A DNA stretch of 64,000 nucleotides, taken from contig NC_079213.1 of the NCBI RefSeq assembly GCF_029633865.1, forward strand, positions 111,976,553 to 112,040,552. The letters run 5' to 3'. This DNA comes from Lampris incognitus. Its lineage: Eukaryota > Chordata > Actinopteri > Lampriformes > Lampridae. Under the pieces are notes generated by a model that saw only the letters and a list, made by a program, of their open reading frames with translations, was not told the origin of the DNA and did not search any database. Of the stretch, positions 33,817-44,625 are shown piece after piece (within the stretch, counting starts at the first letter, position 1; each line of letters begins with the position of its first letter). Both the position numbers and the translations under genes were made by a program.

Positions 33817-35451
33817 ATGGTGTACATAAAACATCGCTGCTATGGGGAATGCAATAGTGACTCCAGATACGCGGATAGTCCACATAGGGTGGGTGTATGG
33901 TTCCTTAATTTTTGGAAACCCGAGCAGCAGCTGGAGAAGTGTTCACACTGGATCAGAGCTTGCGGCCGTCCGCACGAGCAACTCAACATTAACAAAGTCC
34001 ATAAAATGACGTTCATCTGTACCAAGCATTTTGTTGGAGGAGAAGGACGGACGGATGATCCCCCTGATCGGTTCCAGCACGTTATTGTCAAGAGCAGGTG
34101 GGTTTGATGTTGAGCGCACACACCGTTCTTTGTGATGTTTTTCCAACAAGCTAAGGTAAAGGCCCGCGCACACGCTGCACACAGAGGGAAACTTATTTTT
34201 GACCCGACTAACTTACATTACTTGCATGACCTTCCTACCTGAGTATGATCCATTACATATGTGATTGGCTAGTTGTGTAACTTAATATGACATAATACTT
34301 GGTATGTCTTGTAGGCACAATACAAGAGAAAACAGTAGATAAATACCAAACACTACAAAACTCAGTTTAATATTAATCATAATGTTAACCTAATTACCTA
34401 CCATATATTCATATAATGGAAAGTGCTCAAAAGTATGATTCACACATGGCAAAATAATAATAATAATAATGATATTAAAATAAATCAAAACATTTTTGAA
34501 CACCGATTACACACACTGTGTGTGTTACTGCCTTGTGCATTACTGGGGCCGTATTGTTATAGTAGTGCTTGTGGCCATGTCTGGTTACTGCAATACTCTC
34601 CAACTTGCTTATGTACTTTTCTCCAGGTGCGCAAATTTTCAAGGAAGAGAAAATCCCAAGCATGGCGTGACAATCCTGCCTCGCAGTCCAAAAGATCTGC
34701 AGACAATGACGTTGTTTCGTCGATGAATGCAGCGCTAGGCGGCAGCTCCTCGGTCAAAGCTGAAGAACCTGGAGACATGGATGATGGAGTTCGCCATGAC
34801 GGTGACGACGGAGAGACTGCTAATGAAAACATCAGTGCATGAGGGGAGGCAGTTTGGGCTGAACACTCATATTCCCATCAGCCTCGTTTTGTTGACAAGG
34901 GCACACAAACCAATGATGAAGTTAAGGACAATGGCACTCAGACTGTGTATACACACTGTGCATTGAGTGCCACAAAAGCCAAAGTTGGACTCCTCTAATG
35001 GTCCAGGGAAAGATTCCCCTCTCTTGAGTCTGAGTGCTGTCAAAGACAACAACACACTGATGAGACATTTCACTGGTCTCACATACCTACACTTCCTGGC
35101 TCTGTTCATTTTCTTGGGCCTGCTGTTAATTAGCTCGAGTATTGGCGGGGTAAGACAGTGGACACCGAATCTGAAGGTGACAGCTGTGCCCCCTGTGGCA
35201 CCAAACCTATTGACTGCCTGTTCATGCGTTTAGTGCGACTGAAGCGTGGATACTGCATGGTCCCCATGGGTTATGTGTTCAAAATGTCACAGTGCAGAGC
35301 TCGGAGAATACTCCCAACTTGTTTGCAATTTATGTACCATTACTTTGATGACTTGCGTGATCGCGTGTCCCCCAGTCGAGCGCATCTGAAAATATGCATG
35401 CCCAGATGTCTTGTGAAACTCTTTTATGCTGTAAACATGGAAAATGAATAA
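33817..35451 (+). pseudogene. THAP/HTH DNA-transposon-type gene, truncated
   Basis: Exon 1 at 33,817-34,097 encodes a THAP-type zinc finger: C-Y-G-E-C, W-I-R-A-C-G-R-P, and C-T-K-H-F in a C-x3-C...C-x2-H arrangement, followed by a GTGGGT donor. From 34,627 (after CTTTTCTCCAG) it continues VRKFSRKRKSQAWRDNPASQ to ENISA. Then in broken frames come VDKGTQTNDEVKDNGTQT and DTLMRHF-like (here NTLMRHF) sequence. At 35,158-35,451 a helix-turn-helix region follows (CGTKPIDCLFMRLVRLKRGY, MPRCLVKLF). In fish, such THAP-HTH proteins usually end in a DDE transposase; that part is missing after 35,451, where TAAATAAATAAA follows. Inactive or only partly preserved. Confidence 0.75.
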
Positions 35452-35785
35452 ACAGAATTCTCAAAAATAAATAAATAAATAAATAACACCTTTTTTTTAA
35501 ATATAGTCCCAGTATTTCAGACCACTTAAATTATTGGGACAAGTGAACATCATAAAATAAAATAAAATATTAAAAAGTTAATAAAAGCTAATAAAACAAG
35601 TCCCTTAATTTAACGGTAATCAAGCGTTCATAAAACCATGAGCAGGGGGGGGGGTGTAATTGGTACTTTGTCCCAGTGCTCCCTGGCCAGTCCGCTACTG
35701 ACAGGGTCAATAATAGAAGCTAAACAAGCTGTACTTTAACCTCATATGACATTGTCTGATTTCAAATCTGAATGTATGTAGTAGC

Positions 35786-36043
35786 CTACATAGCCAAATG
35801 AAGAGAAAATGGGAAACCATGTGCTGTGTGATGGCTGACACCCTGCCCCGCCCCCTCAACTAACCGGTCAATCAACTCCTGTTTTCTGCCTGCCCTCGGC
35901 AGTCCACGACACTGCAACCATCTTTTTAGTTGCAGGTTACTGTGCGCCTCAACCTCCGATGTGAACTTTGCACCGGGAACATCACTCGGGGTTAATATAA
36001 TCGGATTTACGGCAGCATATTGACCCTTTGCACGTGACGTCAC
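35786..36043 (-). pseudogene. SAP-domain fragment of a fish SWIM-protein family
   Basis: Minus-strand open frame with YAAVNPIILTPSDVPGAKFT and LQLKRWLQCRGLPRAGRKQE then LIDRLVEGA. This is a SAP motif: a helix-turn-helix DNA-binding fold, L-K-x-W-L-x-x-R-G-L-x-x-x-G-x-K-x-E-L. In related fish proteins the SAP part comes before the SWIM zinc finger. Here the SWIM part lies upstream on the same strand, so the order is reversed. The frame opens at GTG; the ATG expected just before T-S-R is lost or mutated. Confidence 0.65.
36031..36042. promoter_or_regulatory. overlapping E-box and CRE sites
   Basis: CACGTG (36,031-36,036) overlaps the palindrome TGACGTCA (36,035-36,042) in the inverted end of the SWIM segment. 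Similar TGACGTCA lies near 37,231. Both are perfect matches to known bZIP/bHLH sites; use in vivo is only inferred. Confidence 0.4.
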
Positions 36044-36420
36044 GTCCCACTCGCGGGGAATATGAACGCCATGACGGACGGCAGAAGATCAGTCGAGTTC
36101 GCCTCCTCGAACAGAGCTTTGCCGGGTTTCGAGGGAGGCTGTCCCCTCTGTCGTGGCCCACCAGTGCAGCTTCTGTCTTCCAGGTGTTTCGCGGCGGAGT
36201 CTAGCGCATACAGCAGAGCCGTGACGTGGGAGCAGCAGACCCCTCCAAGGCCTGCTTTACATGTGCAGTGGCCGCACACAACGGTTCCATCCTTCTTCAC
36301 AGACACCCATGGTTTCAGCTGGGTCGCAGACAGAGCCTGACTATTATGAGCCTGACTATTATGAGCCTGACTATTATGCCTCCTTGTCCCCTTTGACTGT
36401 TGTGGAGTCAAACTTAACAC
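36040..36420 (-). pseudogene. SWIM zinc-finger fragment
   Basis: Minus-strand open frame: LSATQLKPWVSVKKDGTVVC, then CGHCTCKAGLGGVCCSHV, matching SWIM (C-x-C ... C-x-H), then ALLYALDSAAKHLEDRSCT. A 15-base unit (ATTATGAGCCTGACT) is repeated three times near 36,335-36,380, giving AHNSQ repeats before the domain. The stop is at 36,040 inside an inverted-repeat end. The upstream SAP and downstream nuclease-like parts of this family are missing here. A functional protein is unlikely. Confidence 0.65.
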
Positions 36421-37747
36421 TTTCTATGGAATGACCCAAATGCTAGCTAGATGGCAAGACTGTGTAGCCTACTATGAAATGGCGAGGAAAGTATGAGCTG
36501 CTTTTGGTTACAGTCGATTTGAGTTTTGATGGCATCCTAGGGGAAACAGGTTAAAAACATACACAGCTAGCTAGCTAGCTATGTCTTACCTTTGCCATTA
36601 TGAGGTACATCCCCCTGCTGTGAGCGTAGCACCGCGGTTCTGTAACCCAACCAGCTACAAAGAACTGCTAAGCATCCAGACTTTTGTGTGCTTTAGGTCA
36701 GCACCTGTGTGTGGGGACACTCCGTTGGTAACATAGTGGTACAGACCGTGTGGACTGAACTCGGGCAGACTGGACGGTTTTGCTAGATCCGTGAACACAT
36801 CGGTAGGAAGAAGGTACGGGTCGGTAGCTAACCCTGCTATCGCTAGCTAACCCTGCTATTGCTAGCTAACCCTGCTATCGCTAGCTTCTCCACATACCGC
36901 TCTTTGTGCCGTCCTACAAGGTGACTCACTTCACAGGACAACTCCACAACATTACTCTGACTATTGGCAGCCATCACTTACATTTAAACTATAATGGCTA
37001 CTCATCCGTCGCAATATTTTGTTTGTTTTTGTTGTTCGCTTTTGAATTTCCCGGCCTATCACTTCCTGCCATCCGTCATGGCGCAGTCTCCCTGGTGACG
37101 TGATAACTGTGACGCGTCTGCAAAGGGTGAATACATGAGTCGGTGTTGTAAACACAGCCATGCTTTACTGTCTAACGCGCTCCGCATGTCTGACTTCCTG
37201 TGACGCGTCCCTAGCGACGGCGATGCTGTGACGTCACTCGGACGATGCCCCGTTGCTGTGAGCGTTGAAAGCTGAGCTGTGAGCCCCAACCAAAGTAAGC
37301 ACACAAACACCAAAACTTAGTCTTTATGGACTAGCAATTATCGAATATGTAAATTATATTATGGTGTTTAAATTCAAATCGCTTACTTTGATTTCGTTGG
37401 TCACACACGAACGATGGAGAAAAGTCACACAGTTAGAAGCCACGAGCCACAACTTTTTTCTCACGTCAATCAAGCGACACATAAACGGGGTTTAGGGAAT
37501 CACAGCCAATTAAAACATCCGTACACGCCGCATCAGCCCCGCCGTAACGGGGCGGCCGAGAACAAACGCGTCCGCCCTGACAGGCGTGGCCTTCTCTGTG
37601 TCAAATCAGCCACAACTCTCTGAATTTTCAGCCGTTTTTCACAAAGCTTGTTTTGGCTTAAATCTCTGAAAATATCAGTTTGAAAAATTGTCAAAATTTC
37701 AGCAGCGCCTACTCATTAGTGCGGGAAGGGGGGGCTGCAGCTCCCCC

Positions 37748-38525
37748 TAGGGGTGGGTGCAATATTACTCGTCCCTGATCCTGTCCTTCTTCGTCACTCC
37801 CAGTGAAAATCTTATCATCTTCATCTCTGCCACCTCCAGCTCCACCTCCAGTCTTTTCGTCAGTGCCACTGTCTCCAAACCATATAACATAGCTGGTCTC
37901 ACTACCATCCTGTAAACCTTCCCTTTAACTCTTGCTGGTACCCTTCTGTCACACATCACTCCTGACACTCTTCTCCACCCACTCCACCCTGCCTGCACTC
38001 TCTTCTTCACCTCTCTACTGCACTCCCCATTACTTTGGACAGTTGACCCCAAGCATTTAAACTCATATGCCTTCATCACCTTCACTCCTTGCATCCTCAC
38101 CATTCCACTGTCCTCCATCTCATTCACACATAGTATTCCGTCTTACTCCTACTGACTTTCATTCCTCTTCTCTCCAGTGCATACCTCCACCTCTCCAGGC
38201 TCTCCTCCACCTGCACCCTACTCTCACTACAGATCACAATGTCATCCACAAATGTCATAGTCCACGGAGACTCCTGTCTGATCTTATCCGTCAACCTGTC
38301 CATCACCATTGCAAACAAGAAAGGGCTCAGAGCTGATCCTTGATGTAATCCCACCTCCACCTTGAACCCATCTGTCATTCCAACCGCACACCTCACCACT
38401 GTCACACTGCCCTCATACATATCCTGCACCACTCCTACATACTTCTCTGCAACTCCTGACTTCCTCATACAATACCACACCTCCTCTCTTGGCTCCCAGC
38501 CATATGCTTTCTCTAAACCCACAAA
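37748..38525 (-). pseudogene. RTE-type LINE reverse transcriptase fragment
   Basis: On the minus strand 38,522-38,124 reads LEKAYGWEPREEVWYCMRKS, VGLHQGSALSPFLFAMVMDR and FVDDIVICSES. The family catalytic F-A-D-D is F-V-D-D here. A shift follows, and 38,127-37,765 carries FKCLGSTVQSNGECSREVKK, VRPAMLYGLETVALTKRLE and LGVTKKDRIRDE, the usual C-terminal part. Endonuclease and N-terminal RT are absent (5' truncation). It is a different family from the RTE at 51-54 kb. Confidence 0.88.
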
Positions 38526-39034
38526 GACACAATGTAACTCCTTCGGGCCTTTTTTATATTTTTAATTAGGACTCAATTTTAATTACAATTTTTTAATAAT
38601 AAAGTGAGTAAACACTCCATTCCAAATCTGCTACACACACACACACACCTTGCAAACAAAACAATGACGCCTTACTGTAGCGCCCGGGGGAGGCGGTCGC
38701 TCTGACTGTCGGTGGTTCTGCGCTGGGGGAGCGCAATGGCTGATGGGAGTGTTAATGTTAGATTTAAAATTATGTTTTCATGATGTGGTGTTCATGTTGT
38801 GGTTATTCTTGTGTTGCTGTTCGACTCAGACCCAGCAGGAGACCGTTTACTGAGTAACTGACTATAGGACCATGACTTGGACTGATGTCGCCACTTGGCA
38901 CATGAATGGGGGGGCTCGTTATGTTGTTGTCAGTTCTGGTCCGTTTTGGCCGCTGTGATTAATAAAAGAAGACTCCCGGGGCCGTGTGTTATATGGGGCA
39001 CGGGAGTTGTGATTTAAAAGAGAACCCTGTCTCT

Positions 39035-39074
39035 CGACATTATATATATATATATATGCTCTATATATATATAT

Positions 39075-39127
<53 letters not shown>

Positions 39128-39268
39128 GCATGCTCTATATATGCTAGCTATATATATATGCTAGCTATATATATATGCTCTCTCTATATATATATGCATG
39201 CTCTATATATGCTAGCTCTATATATATGCTATATATACATATATATGCTAGCTATATATACATGCTAG

Positions 39269-39310
<42 letters not shown>
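39035..39310. repeat. (TA)n-rich compound array with TATATGCTAGC and (CT)n
   Basis: TA runs alternate with ATGCTAGC, ATGCATGC and a CT block (39,076-39,108). It is a nested compound microsatellite prone to cruciform or slipped structures. Confidence 0.95.
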
Positions 39311-39312
<2 letters not shown>

Positions 39313-39876
39313 CTAGCACATAATTTGCATAGTCATCACCTACTTCACCCTCGAGTTTGATTGTGGCTTTTGTAGAGCAGTTTACAATCCATGTGCAACT
39401 GTCATGCTTACTGTGTCCAACAATGATAAAAAGACAAACAAACTGTTTTAAACAAATAAAGCGAAGACCAGCATGGGGAAAGTTCTGACGGCAAGCCTCA
39501 TAACAGTTTCAACATAGCACCATGGGAGATGGCTTCATATTGGCACCAGAGACTGTTTACCACCTTTGCACTGTATCGCTGTGTTGTTCCATTAGGTTGG
39601 CGTTCTACACTGTGGTGCACTGTGGGGGGGGGGGGTGCTGTCAATATATCAGAGCTTCACTTTTACATTTTGTGCATTTGGGTGGCGTTCCTAACCAGAT
39701 GAATAACAGTGGGTGAGCAAATACAGTTCAAGACACTGGCCAGAATATGGTCTGAAGCAAGATAATGACTGCTGTGCACACAGAAAGCCAAAGACGAGAG
39801 TCAGACAAACACACACAGCCTGTCTGACTCAGTGGGGGACAGACAGCTTGACCAATAGCTAGAGTGATGTTCTTAC

Positions 39877-40047
39877 CTAGCAAAGCATTGAACAGTTGGC
39901 TCTGGAAGACCGTGATGACTCTGTCGAGAGACTCTCGGAGCTGGCGGTCCACCTCTCTCTGGCCCTGTTTGTTCTTGATCTGGTTCTGTTGTCTCTGGTC
40001 GAGCTTGGCACGATACTGCTGGAGGAGTTCCAGGGCCCGCTGTGCAT
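39877..40047 (-). CDS. dlg1: dlg1-like exon 2: L27 domain
   Basis: A 171-nt exon, acceptor GTTGTGTCCAG and donor GTAAGA, entering and leaving in phase 1. It encodes DAQRALELLQQYRAKLDQ, then VDRQLRESLDRVITVFQSQL and FNALL. This matches the DLG1 L27 domain ([38 protein letters not shown]). L27 pairs with the L27 of CASK, Lin-7 or MPP proteins to place the scaffold at cell junctions and synapses. Between the two conserved halves there are 15 residues (RQQNQIKNKQGQREV) where human DLG1 has two (TE), a 13-residue gain in the loop between helices 1 and 2. The exon borders are the same as in mammalian DLG1, so I favour dlg1 over dlg2 or dlg4. Confidence 0.93.
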   Translation of the reverse strand: MHSGPWNSSSSIVPSSTRDNRTRSRTNRARERWTASSESLSTESSRSSRANCSMLC

Positions 40048-40261
40048 CTGGACACAACACACAGAACCCAACATAATAGCACAACACAGAAACATGGATT
40101 AAAGAGATTTCCAGCAGCGTATTGCAAACTCGGTGTGTCAAACATTTCTGTGCGTGATCCTGACTGTAGGCCACGTATAGCTACACAGGGCTTTTCAGAA
40201 CTTGGTATAAACACCAAGTATGAGACATGCTAAAATCTGTCAAACACAATTTATAGCCTAC

Positions 40262-40600
40262 ACGGCCTGGAGCTGCGCCCGAAGAGGGGACACCGAGGGC
40301 GGTCTGCCGGGACGCGGAAGCGGGGCAGGCTAAGCTAACTGCTAGCCCATGCAGACCAGCAGTTCCGACAGTCATCCTGGCTGGCGCTGGTTCTCTAAAT
40401 GGTGGAGTTTTTGGACTGTGTTGCTCTGGGTGGACTGTGTTGTTGGCTGTTTTTTTGTTTTTCTCTCTGTTTTTGCATGTTTTTGGTGGTGTTGTTTTTG
40501 TTTTTTGAGTTGCACTGCTGCAGGCTGGGGGAAACGGCATTTTGTTTCTTTTGTGTACGTAGTACACAGGATGAAATGACAAATAAACTGTTCCTGAGTC
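40262..40600 (+). mobile_element. non-LTR retrotransposon 3' UTR
   Basis: CTGGAGCTGCGCCCGAAGAG to GGCATTTTGTTTCTTTTGTG and ATGAAATGACAAATAAACTG is the 3' end of a LINE-type element. The first 130 bases match 4,680-4,800. It includes one GAGGGCGGTCTG unit, the seed of the 3.9-kb minisatellite. It lies in dlg1 intron 2 upstream of the L27 exon. Confidence 0.65.
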
Positions 40601-40735
40601 CGGACTTTGTGATGGATGTGACACGTCTTTTCAACAAGATCTTGCTACCCCAGAGAGTTGCATCAGTTCATCTGGACACAACGTTTACTGACAGAGAAAC
40701 GTTTCATCGTCATCTAAGTGACCCCTTCAGTCTCC

Positions 40736-40955
40736 ACTGATGGCAGGTATCCCCACCCTTATCAACAATACACTGACGGCAGGTATCCCCACCCTTATCA
40801 ACAATACACTGACAGCAGGTATCCCCACCCTTATCAACAATACACTGACGGCAGGTACCCCCACCCTTATCAACAATACACTGACGGCAGGTACCCCCAC
40901 CCTTATCAACAATACACTGACGGCAGGTATCCCCACCCGTATAAACCATACAGTG
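40736..40955 (-). repeat. 36-bp minisatellite, 6 copies, at Penelope copy B end
   Basis: The unit is CACTGACGGCAGGTATCCCC plus ACCCTTATCAACAATA. It is the same unit as the 12.7-14.5 kb array, diverged at a few positions, and at the equivalent place in the terminal repeat. Confidence 0.95.
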
Positions 40956-41224
40956 GCATAACCACGCAAACCAATGACCAGTTTCTTGTGCAAATTCGCG
41001 TGACCGTTAATTGGAGTTAGTATGGCCATCTGTACTATTCACAGAGGATTGGGGAACGGTTGCAATCACAGCATTGATACTCTTAACCCCCCACCACCAC
41101 CACACCGGTTTCAGGGATGGTCATTCCCTCTTCACATAGATGGCCTCTTTGATGACTCTCCGTTCAAACCAGTGTTCCTCCCTATCAAGGATGTTCTCAT
41201 CCTCATCCCTGAAACAGTGGCCAC

Positions 41225-41777
41225 TGGTCTGTAGGTGGTGTAGACTGTGGAGTCCTGGATGTGTAGACTGTGGAGTCCTGGCCTGTAAATGGTGTAGATG
41301 GTGTAGACTGTGGAGTCCTGGCCTGTAGATGGTGTATGTGGTGTAGACTGTGGAGTCATGGATGTGTAGACTGTGGAGTCCTGGTCTGTAGATAGTGTAG
41401 ATGGTGTAGACTGTGGAGTCCTGGATGTGTAGACTGTGGAGTCCTGGCCTGTAGGTGGTGTAGACTGTGGAGCCCTGGCCTGTAGATAGTGTAGATGGTG
41501 TAGACTGTGGAGTCCTGGCCTGTAGATGGTGTAGACTGTGGAGCCCTGGCCTGTAGATAGTGTAGATGGTGTAGACTGTGGAGTCCTGGCCTGTAGATGG
41601 TGTAGACTGTGGAGTCCTGGCCTGTAGGTGGTGTAGATGGTGTAGACTGTGGAGTCCTGGCCTGTAGGTGGTGTAGATGGTGTAGACTGTGGAGTCCTGG
41701 CCTGTAGATGGTGTAGACTGTAGAGTCCTGGCCTGTAGGTGGTGTAGATGGTGTAGACTGTGGAGTCCTGGTGTGAC
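41225..41777 (-). repeat. 31/40-bp minisatellite inside Penelope copy B ORF
   Basis: On the minus strand the units are GACTCCACAGTCTACACCAT plus CTACAGGCCAG. Several have an extra 9-base ACCATCTAC or ACCACCTAC, giving 40-base units. It sits at the same ORF position as the 31-bp array of copy A but has its own unit composition. Confidence 0.93.
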
Positions 41778-41863
41778 GTGTTAGCTCTCCTGTGTCGTGC
41801 CATCCTCTTGGCCAGCGTCTGTTTGGTTTCCCCGATGTACACGTCACAGCAAGATCTCGCTAC

Positions 41864-42640
41864 AACTTTCTTTAAATGAACTAAAATTCTTCACACATTT
41901 GCCACTTGAACATCTTAAGTCCGTTACCCTTCAAAACCCACTATACTGCGAAGATTGGGGTGGACTTCGATAGCCAAACAAACAGAATAATAGTAGACTT
42001 ATGCTGTATTTCATTTTCACCAATGTCGTTACCCCGTTGAAAACTGCCCGGCCTTTGGGGGTTGGGGGGGTGGAACCAATTTGGGTATCAAAGCGTTTGC
42101 CATATTTGCAGCAACATCAAGGACACTGTAGCCGAAATGAGAAATATATTTTTTGAATGAATTTTACATTTTCTTGTGCCGCCCCCCCCCCCCAACTATC
42201 TTCAGATCATCAGCACAGCTTCACACACACTGCAGCAGCAGCTGGGAAACCCTGCTGCTGCTGCTCTCTGCTGCCTTGTGGGTCAGAACATGTGGTGAAG
42301 GGGACCAGTCCACCTGCTGCTATTCTAGTTCCTTTCGTGAGATGGCAATATCGTCGGCTCATTGATACTCCCAGTCAACGCATGTGCGTTCCCGTGTAGG
42401 TATAGGGGATACCTATAGTTTGGGGGATGCGCGTGCGGCTCCACAGGGGGCCGGATGCTGCTCCAGACAGACTATCAGGTGACTGGAGGGCATTGACGCG
42501 TTTACAGGGACGCCTAAAAGCCCTGCACTCTGCAAAGCAATGGACACGTCGTTATTCTCACAACTGTAGTGTGAGAAGACAGGAGGCCAGCTGACCAGAG
42601 GATTCAACCTGGGAGGCAGCAGCACACGTGGAGTCCGTAG
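41864..42640. other. dlg1 intron 2, no gene recognised
   Basis: Only homopolymer C runs (42,182-42,193) and a CTG-rich patch at 42,228-42,275 stand out. Confidence 0.45.
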
Positions 42641-42644
42641 CAGA

Positions 42645-42875
42645 GAGACAGACAGAGAGACAGAGACAAACAGAGAGACAGAGAGAGACAGAGTGAGAGA
42701 GACTACAGAGACAGAGAGAGTGAAAGAGACAGAGACAGAGACAAACAGAGAGACAGAGAGACAGAGAGAGACAGAGAGAGACAGAGAGACAGAGACAGAG
42801 AGAGCGAGACTACAGAGACAGAGTGAGAGAGACAGAGACAGACAGAGAGAGAGACTACATAGACAGAGAGAGAGT

Positions 42876-42906
<31 letters not shown>

Positions 42907-43665
42907 GGAGAGCGAGACTACAGAGAGTGAGTGAGAGAGACAGAGAGTGAGACTACAGAGACAGAGAGAGAGTGAGACAGAGAGAGCGAGACTACAGAGA
43001 CAGAGTGAGAGAGACAGAGAGAGCGAGACTACATAGAGTGAGTGAGAGAGACAGAGAGTGAGACTACAGAGACAGAGAGAGTGAGACAGAGAGAGCGAGA
43101 CTACAGAGACAGAGTGAGAGAGACAGAGAGAGCGAGACTACAGAGACAGAGTGAGAGAGACAGAGACAGACAGAGAGAGAGACAGAGAGAGCGTGAGAGA
43201 GACAGAGACAGATAGAGAGAGAGAGACAGGGAGAGCGAGACTACAGAGACAGAGACAGACAGAGGGAGAGAGAGACAGAGAGAGAGAGACAGAGATAGAG
43301 AGAGACAGGGAGAGCGAGACTACAGAGACAGAGTGAGAGAGACAGAGAGAGTGAGACTACAGAGACAGAGTGAGAGAGACAGAGACAGACAGAGAGAGAG
43401 AGACAGGGAGAACGAGACTACAGAGACAGAGAGAGAGGGAGAGAGACAGAGACAGACAGAGGGAGAGAGAGACAGGGAGAGAGAGAGACAGACAGAGGGA
43501 GAGAGAGACTACAGAGACCGAGAGAGAGAGACTACAGAGACAGAGAGACAGAGAGAGGGAGAGAGAGACTACAGAGACAGACAGAGGGAGAGAGAGACAG
43601 AGAGAGAGAGAGACTACAGAGACAGAGAGAGACTACAGAGACAGAGAGACAGAGAGACAGAGGGC
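42645..43665. repeat. 1-kb purine-rich array (GAGA/CAGA with CGAGACTACAGAGACA)
   Basis: (GAGA)n and (GACA)n with a recurring longer motif GAGAGCGAGACTACAGAGAC about every 45-75 bases, which shows higher-order duplication. Frames rich in R/E/T/D are artefacts. Such long purine tracts can form triplex DNA. Confidence 0.95.
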
Positions 43666-43814
43666 GAGATCATGCCAGCAAGCGAGCGTGTGGTTTGAAG
43701 ACCAGACGAGTGTAGTTCCCTTACTGTTGACATTATCATGGACCCTCGCGGAGGCACCACGAGCTGTAACAGACGGAACGCTGCAGCGTGTGTGTTGGGT
43801 AGACTACCGCCGCA

Positions 43815-44587
43815 GATAGAGACAGACAGACAGCCTACACATAGAGACAGACAGACAGCCTACACATAGAGACAGACAGACAGCCTACAGATAGAGACAG
43901 GTGGACAGCCTACAGATAGAGACAGACAGACAGCCTACAGATAGAGACAGGTGGACAGCCTACAGATAGAGACAGGTGGACAGCCTACAGATAGAGACAG
44001 ACAGACAGCCTACAGATAGAGACAGACAGACAGCCTACACATAGAGACAGACAGACAGCCTACACATAGAGACAGACAGACAGCCTACAGATAGAGACAG
44101 GTGGACAGCCTACAGATAGAGACAGACAGACAGCCTACAGATAGAGACAGGTGGACAGCCTACAGATAGACAGACAGACAGCCTACACATAGAGACAGAC
44201 AGACAGCCTACACATAGAGACAGACAGACGGCCTACACATAGAGACAGACAGACAGCCTACACATAGAGACAGACAGACAGCCTACAGATAGACAGACAG
44301 ACAGCCTACACATAGAGACAGACAGACAGCCTACACATAGAGACAGACAGACAGCCTATAGATAGAGACAGACAGACAGCCTACACATAGAGACAGACAG
44401 ACAGCCTACACATAGAGACAGACAGACAGACTACACATAGAGACAGGTGGACAGCCTACAGATAGAGACAGACAGACAGCCTACACATAGAGACAGACAG
44501 ACAGCCTACACATAGAGACAGATAGACAGCCTACAGATAGACAGGTGGACAGCCTACACATAGAGACAGACAGACAGCCTACAGATA
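43815..44587. repeat. 25-bp minisatellite, about 31 copies, beside dlg1 exon 1
   Basis: The unit is ACATAGAGACAGACAGACAG plus CCTAC; about a quarter of units read GACAGGTGGACAG instead of GACAGACAGACAG. A few units lack four bases (AGATAGACAG). The array ends about 110 bases from the exon 1 splice donor. Confidence 0.97.
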
Positions 44588-44625
44588 GAGACAGGTGGAC
44601 AGTCTACAGTCTGTCCACCTGTCTC
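44588..44625. other. 15-bp perfect hairpin at the array end
   Basis: GAGACAGGTGGACAG (44,588-44,602) is followed after 8 bases by its exact reverse complement CTGTCCACCTGTCTC (44,611-44,625). The left arm is the last variant unit of the minisatellite, so the array edge ends in a foldback. Confidence 0.9.

Larger units (their letters stand above)
36020..37132. mobile_element. 1.1-kb segment with imperfect inverted ends
   Basis: The left end reads TTGACCCTTTGCACGTGACG and then CGCCATGACGGACGGCAGAAG (36,067-36,087). The right end, reversed, reads ATTCACCCTTTGCAGACGCG and CGCCATGACGGATGGCAGGAAG. These look like terminal inverted repeats of a transposon that captured or carried the SWIM exon. Also inside: (AGCT)n near 36,560 and three copies of a 20-21 base GCTAACCCTGCTATCGCTA unit at 36,826-36,885. 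No clear target duplication was found. Confidence 0.5.
40649..41849 (-). mobile_element. Penelope-like retroelement, copy B, 5'-truncated
   Basis: Minus-strand copy containing only the 3' end: GIY-YIG start VYIGETKQTLAKRMARHRRA (41,840-41,780, with the Y-I-G-E-T intact); a 31/40-bp repeat array; the C-terminal region in shifted frames (41,225-41,150); then a terminal repeat with CAGAGGATTGGGGAACGGTT and six 36-bp units (40,736-40,955). It is flanked by CAAGATCTTGCTAC (40,635-40,648) and CAAGATCTCGCTAC (41,850-41,863), a probable 14-bp target-site duplication with one mismatch. Confidence 0.85.

Noticed and set aside
36822..36890. Telomere-like CTAACCCT repeats
   Set aside because: The unit is a 20-21 base GCTAACCCTGCTATCGCTA, only three copies; it does not match TTAGGG arrays.
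40670..40720. Hammerhead ribozyme, as reported for Penelope-like elements
   Set aside because: A CTGA...GAAAC arrangement (TTTACTGACAGAGAAACG) is present at the element end, but the core reads CTGACAG rather than CTGANGA, and copy A has CTGAGAG. A functional core is not supported by eye. A covariance-model search with the hammerhead profile would decide.
42645..43665. Arg/Glu/Thr-rich coding frames
   Set aside because: Translation of GAGA/GACA simple repeats; no codon bias or domain.
43815..44587. Regular 25-bp repeats resembling a CRISPR array
   Set aside because: Units abut directly without unique spacers, there are no cas genes, and the sequence is eukaryotic. The same applies to the 36-bp and 39-bp arrays.
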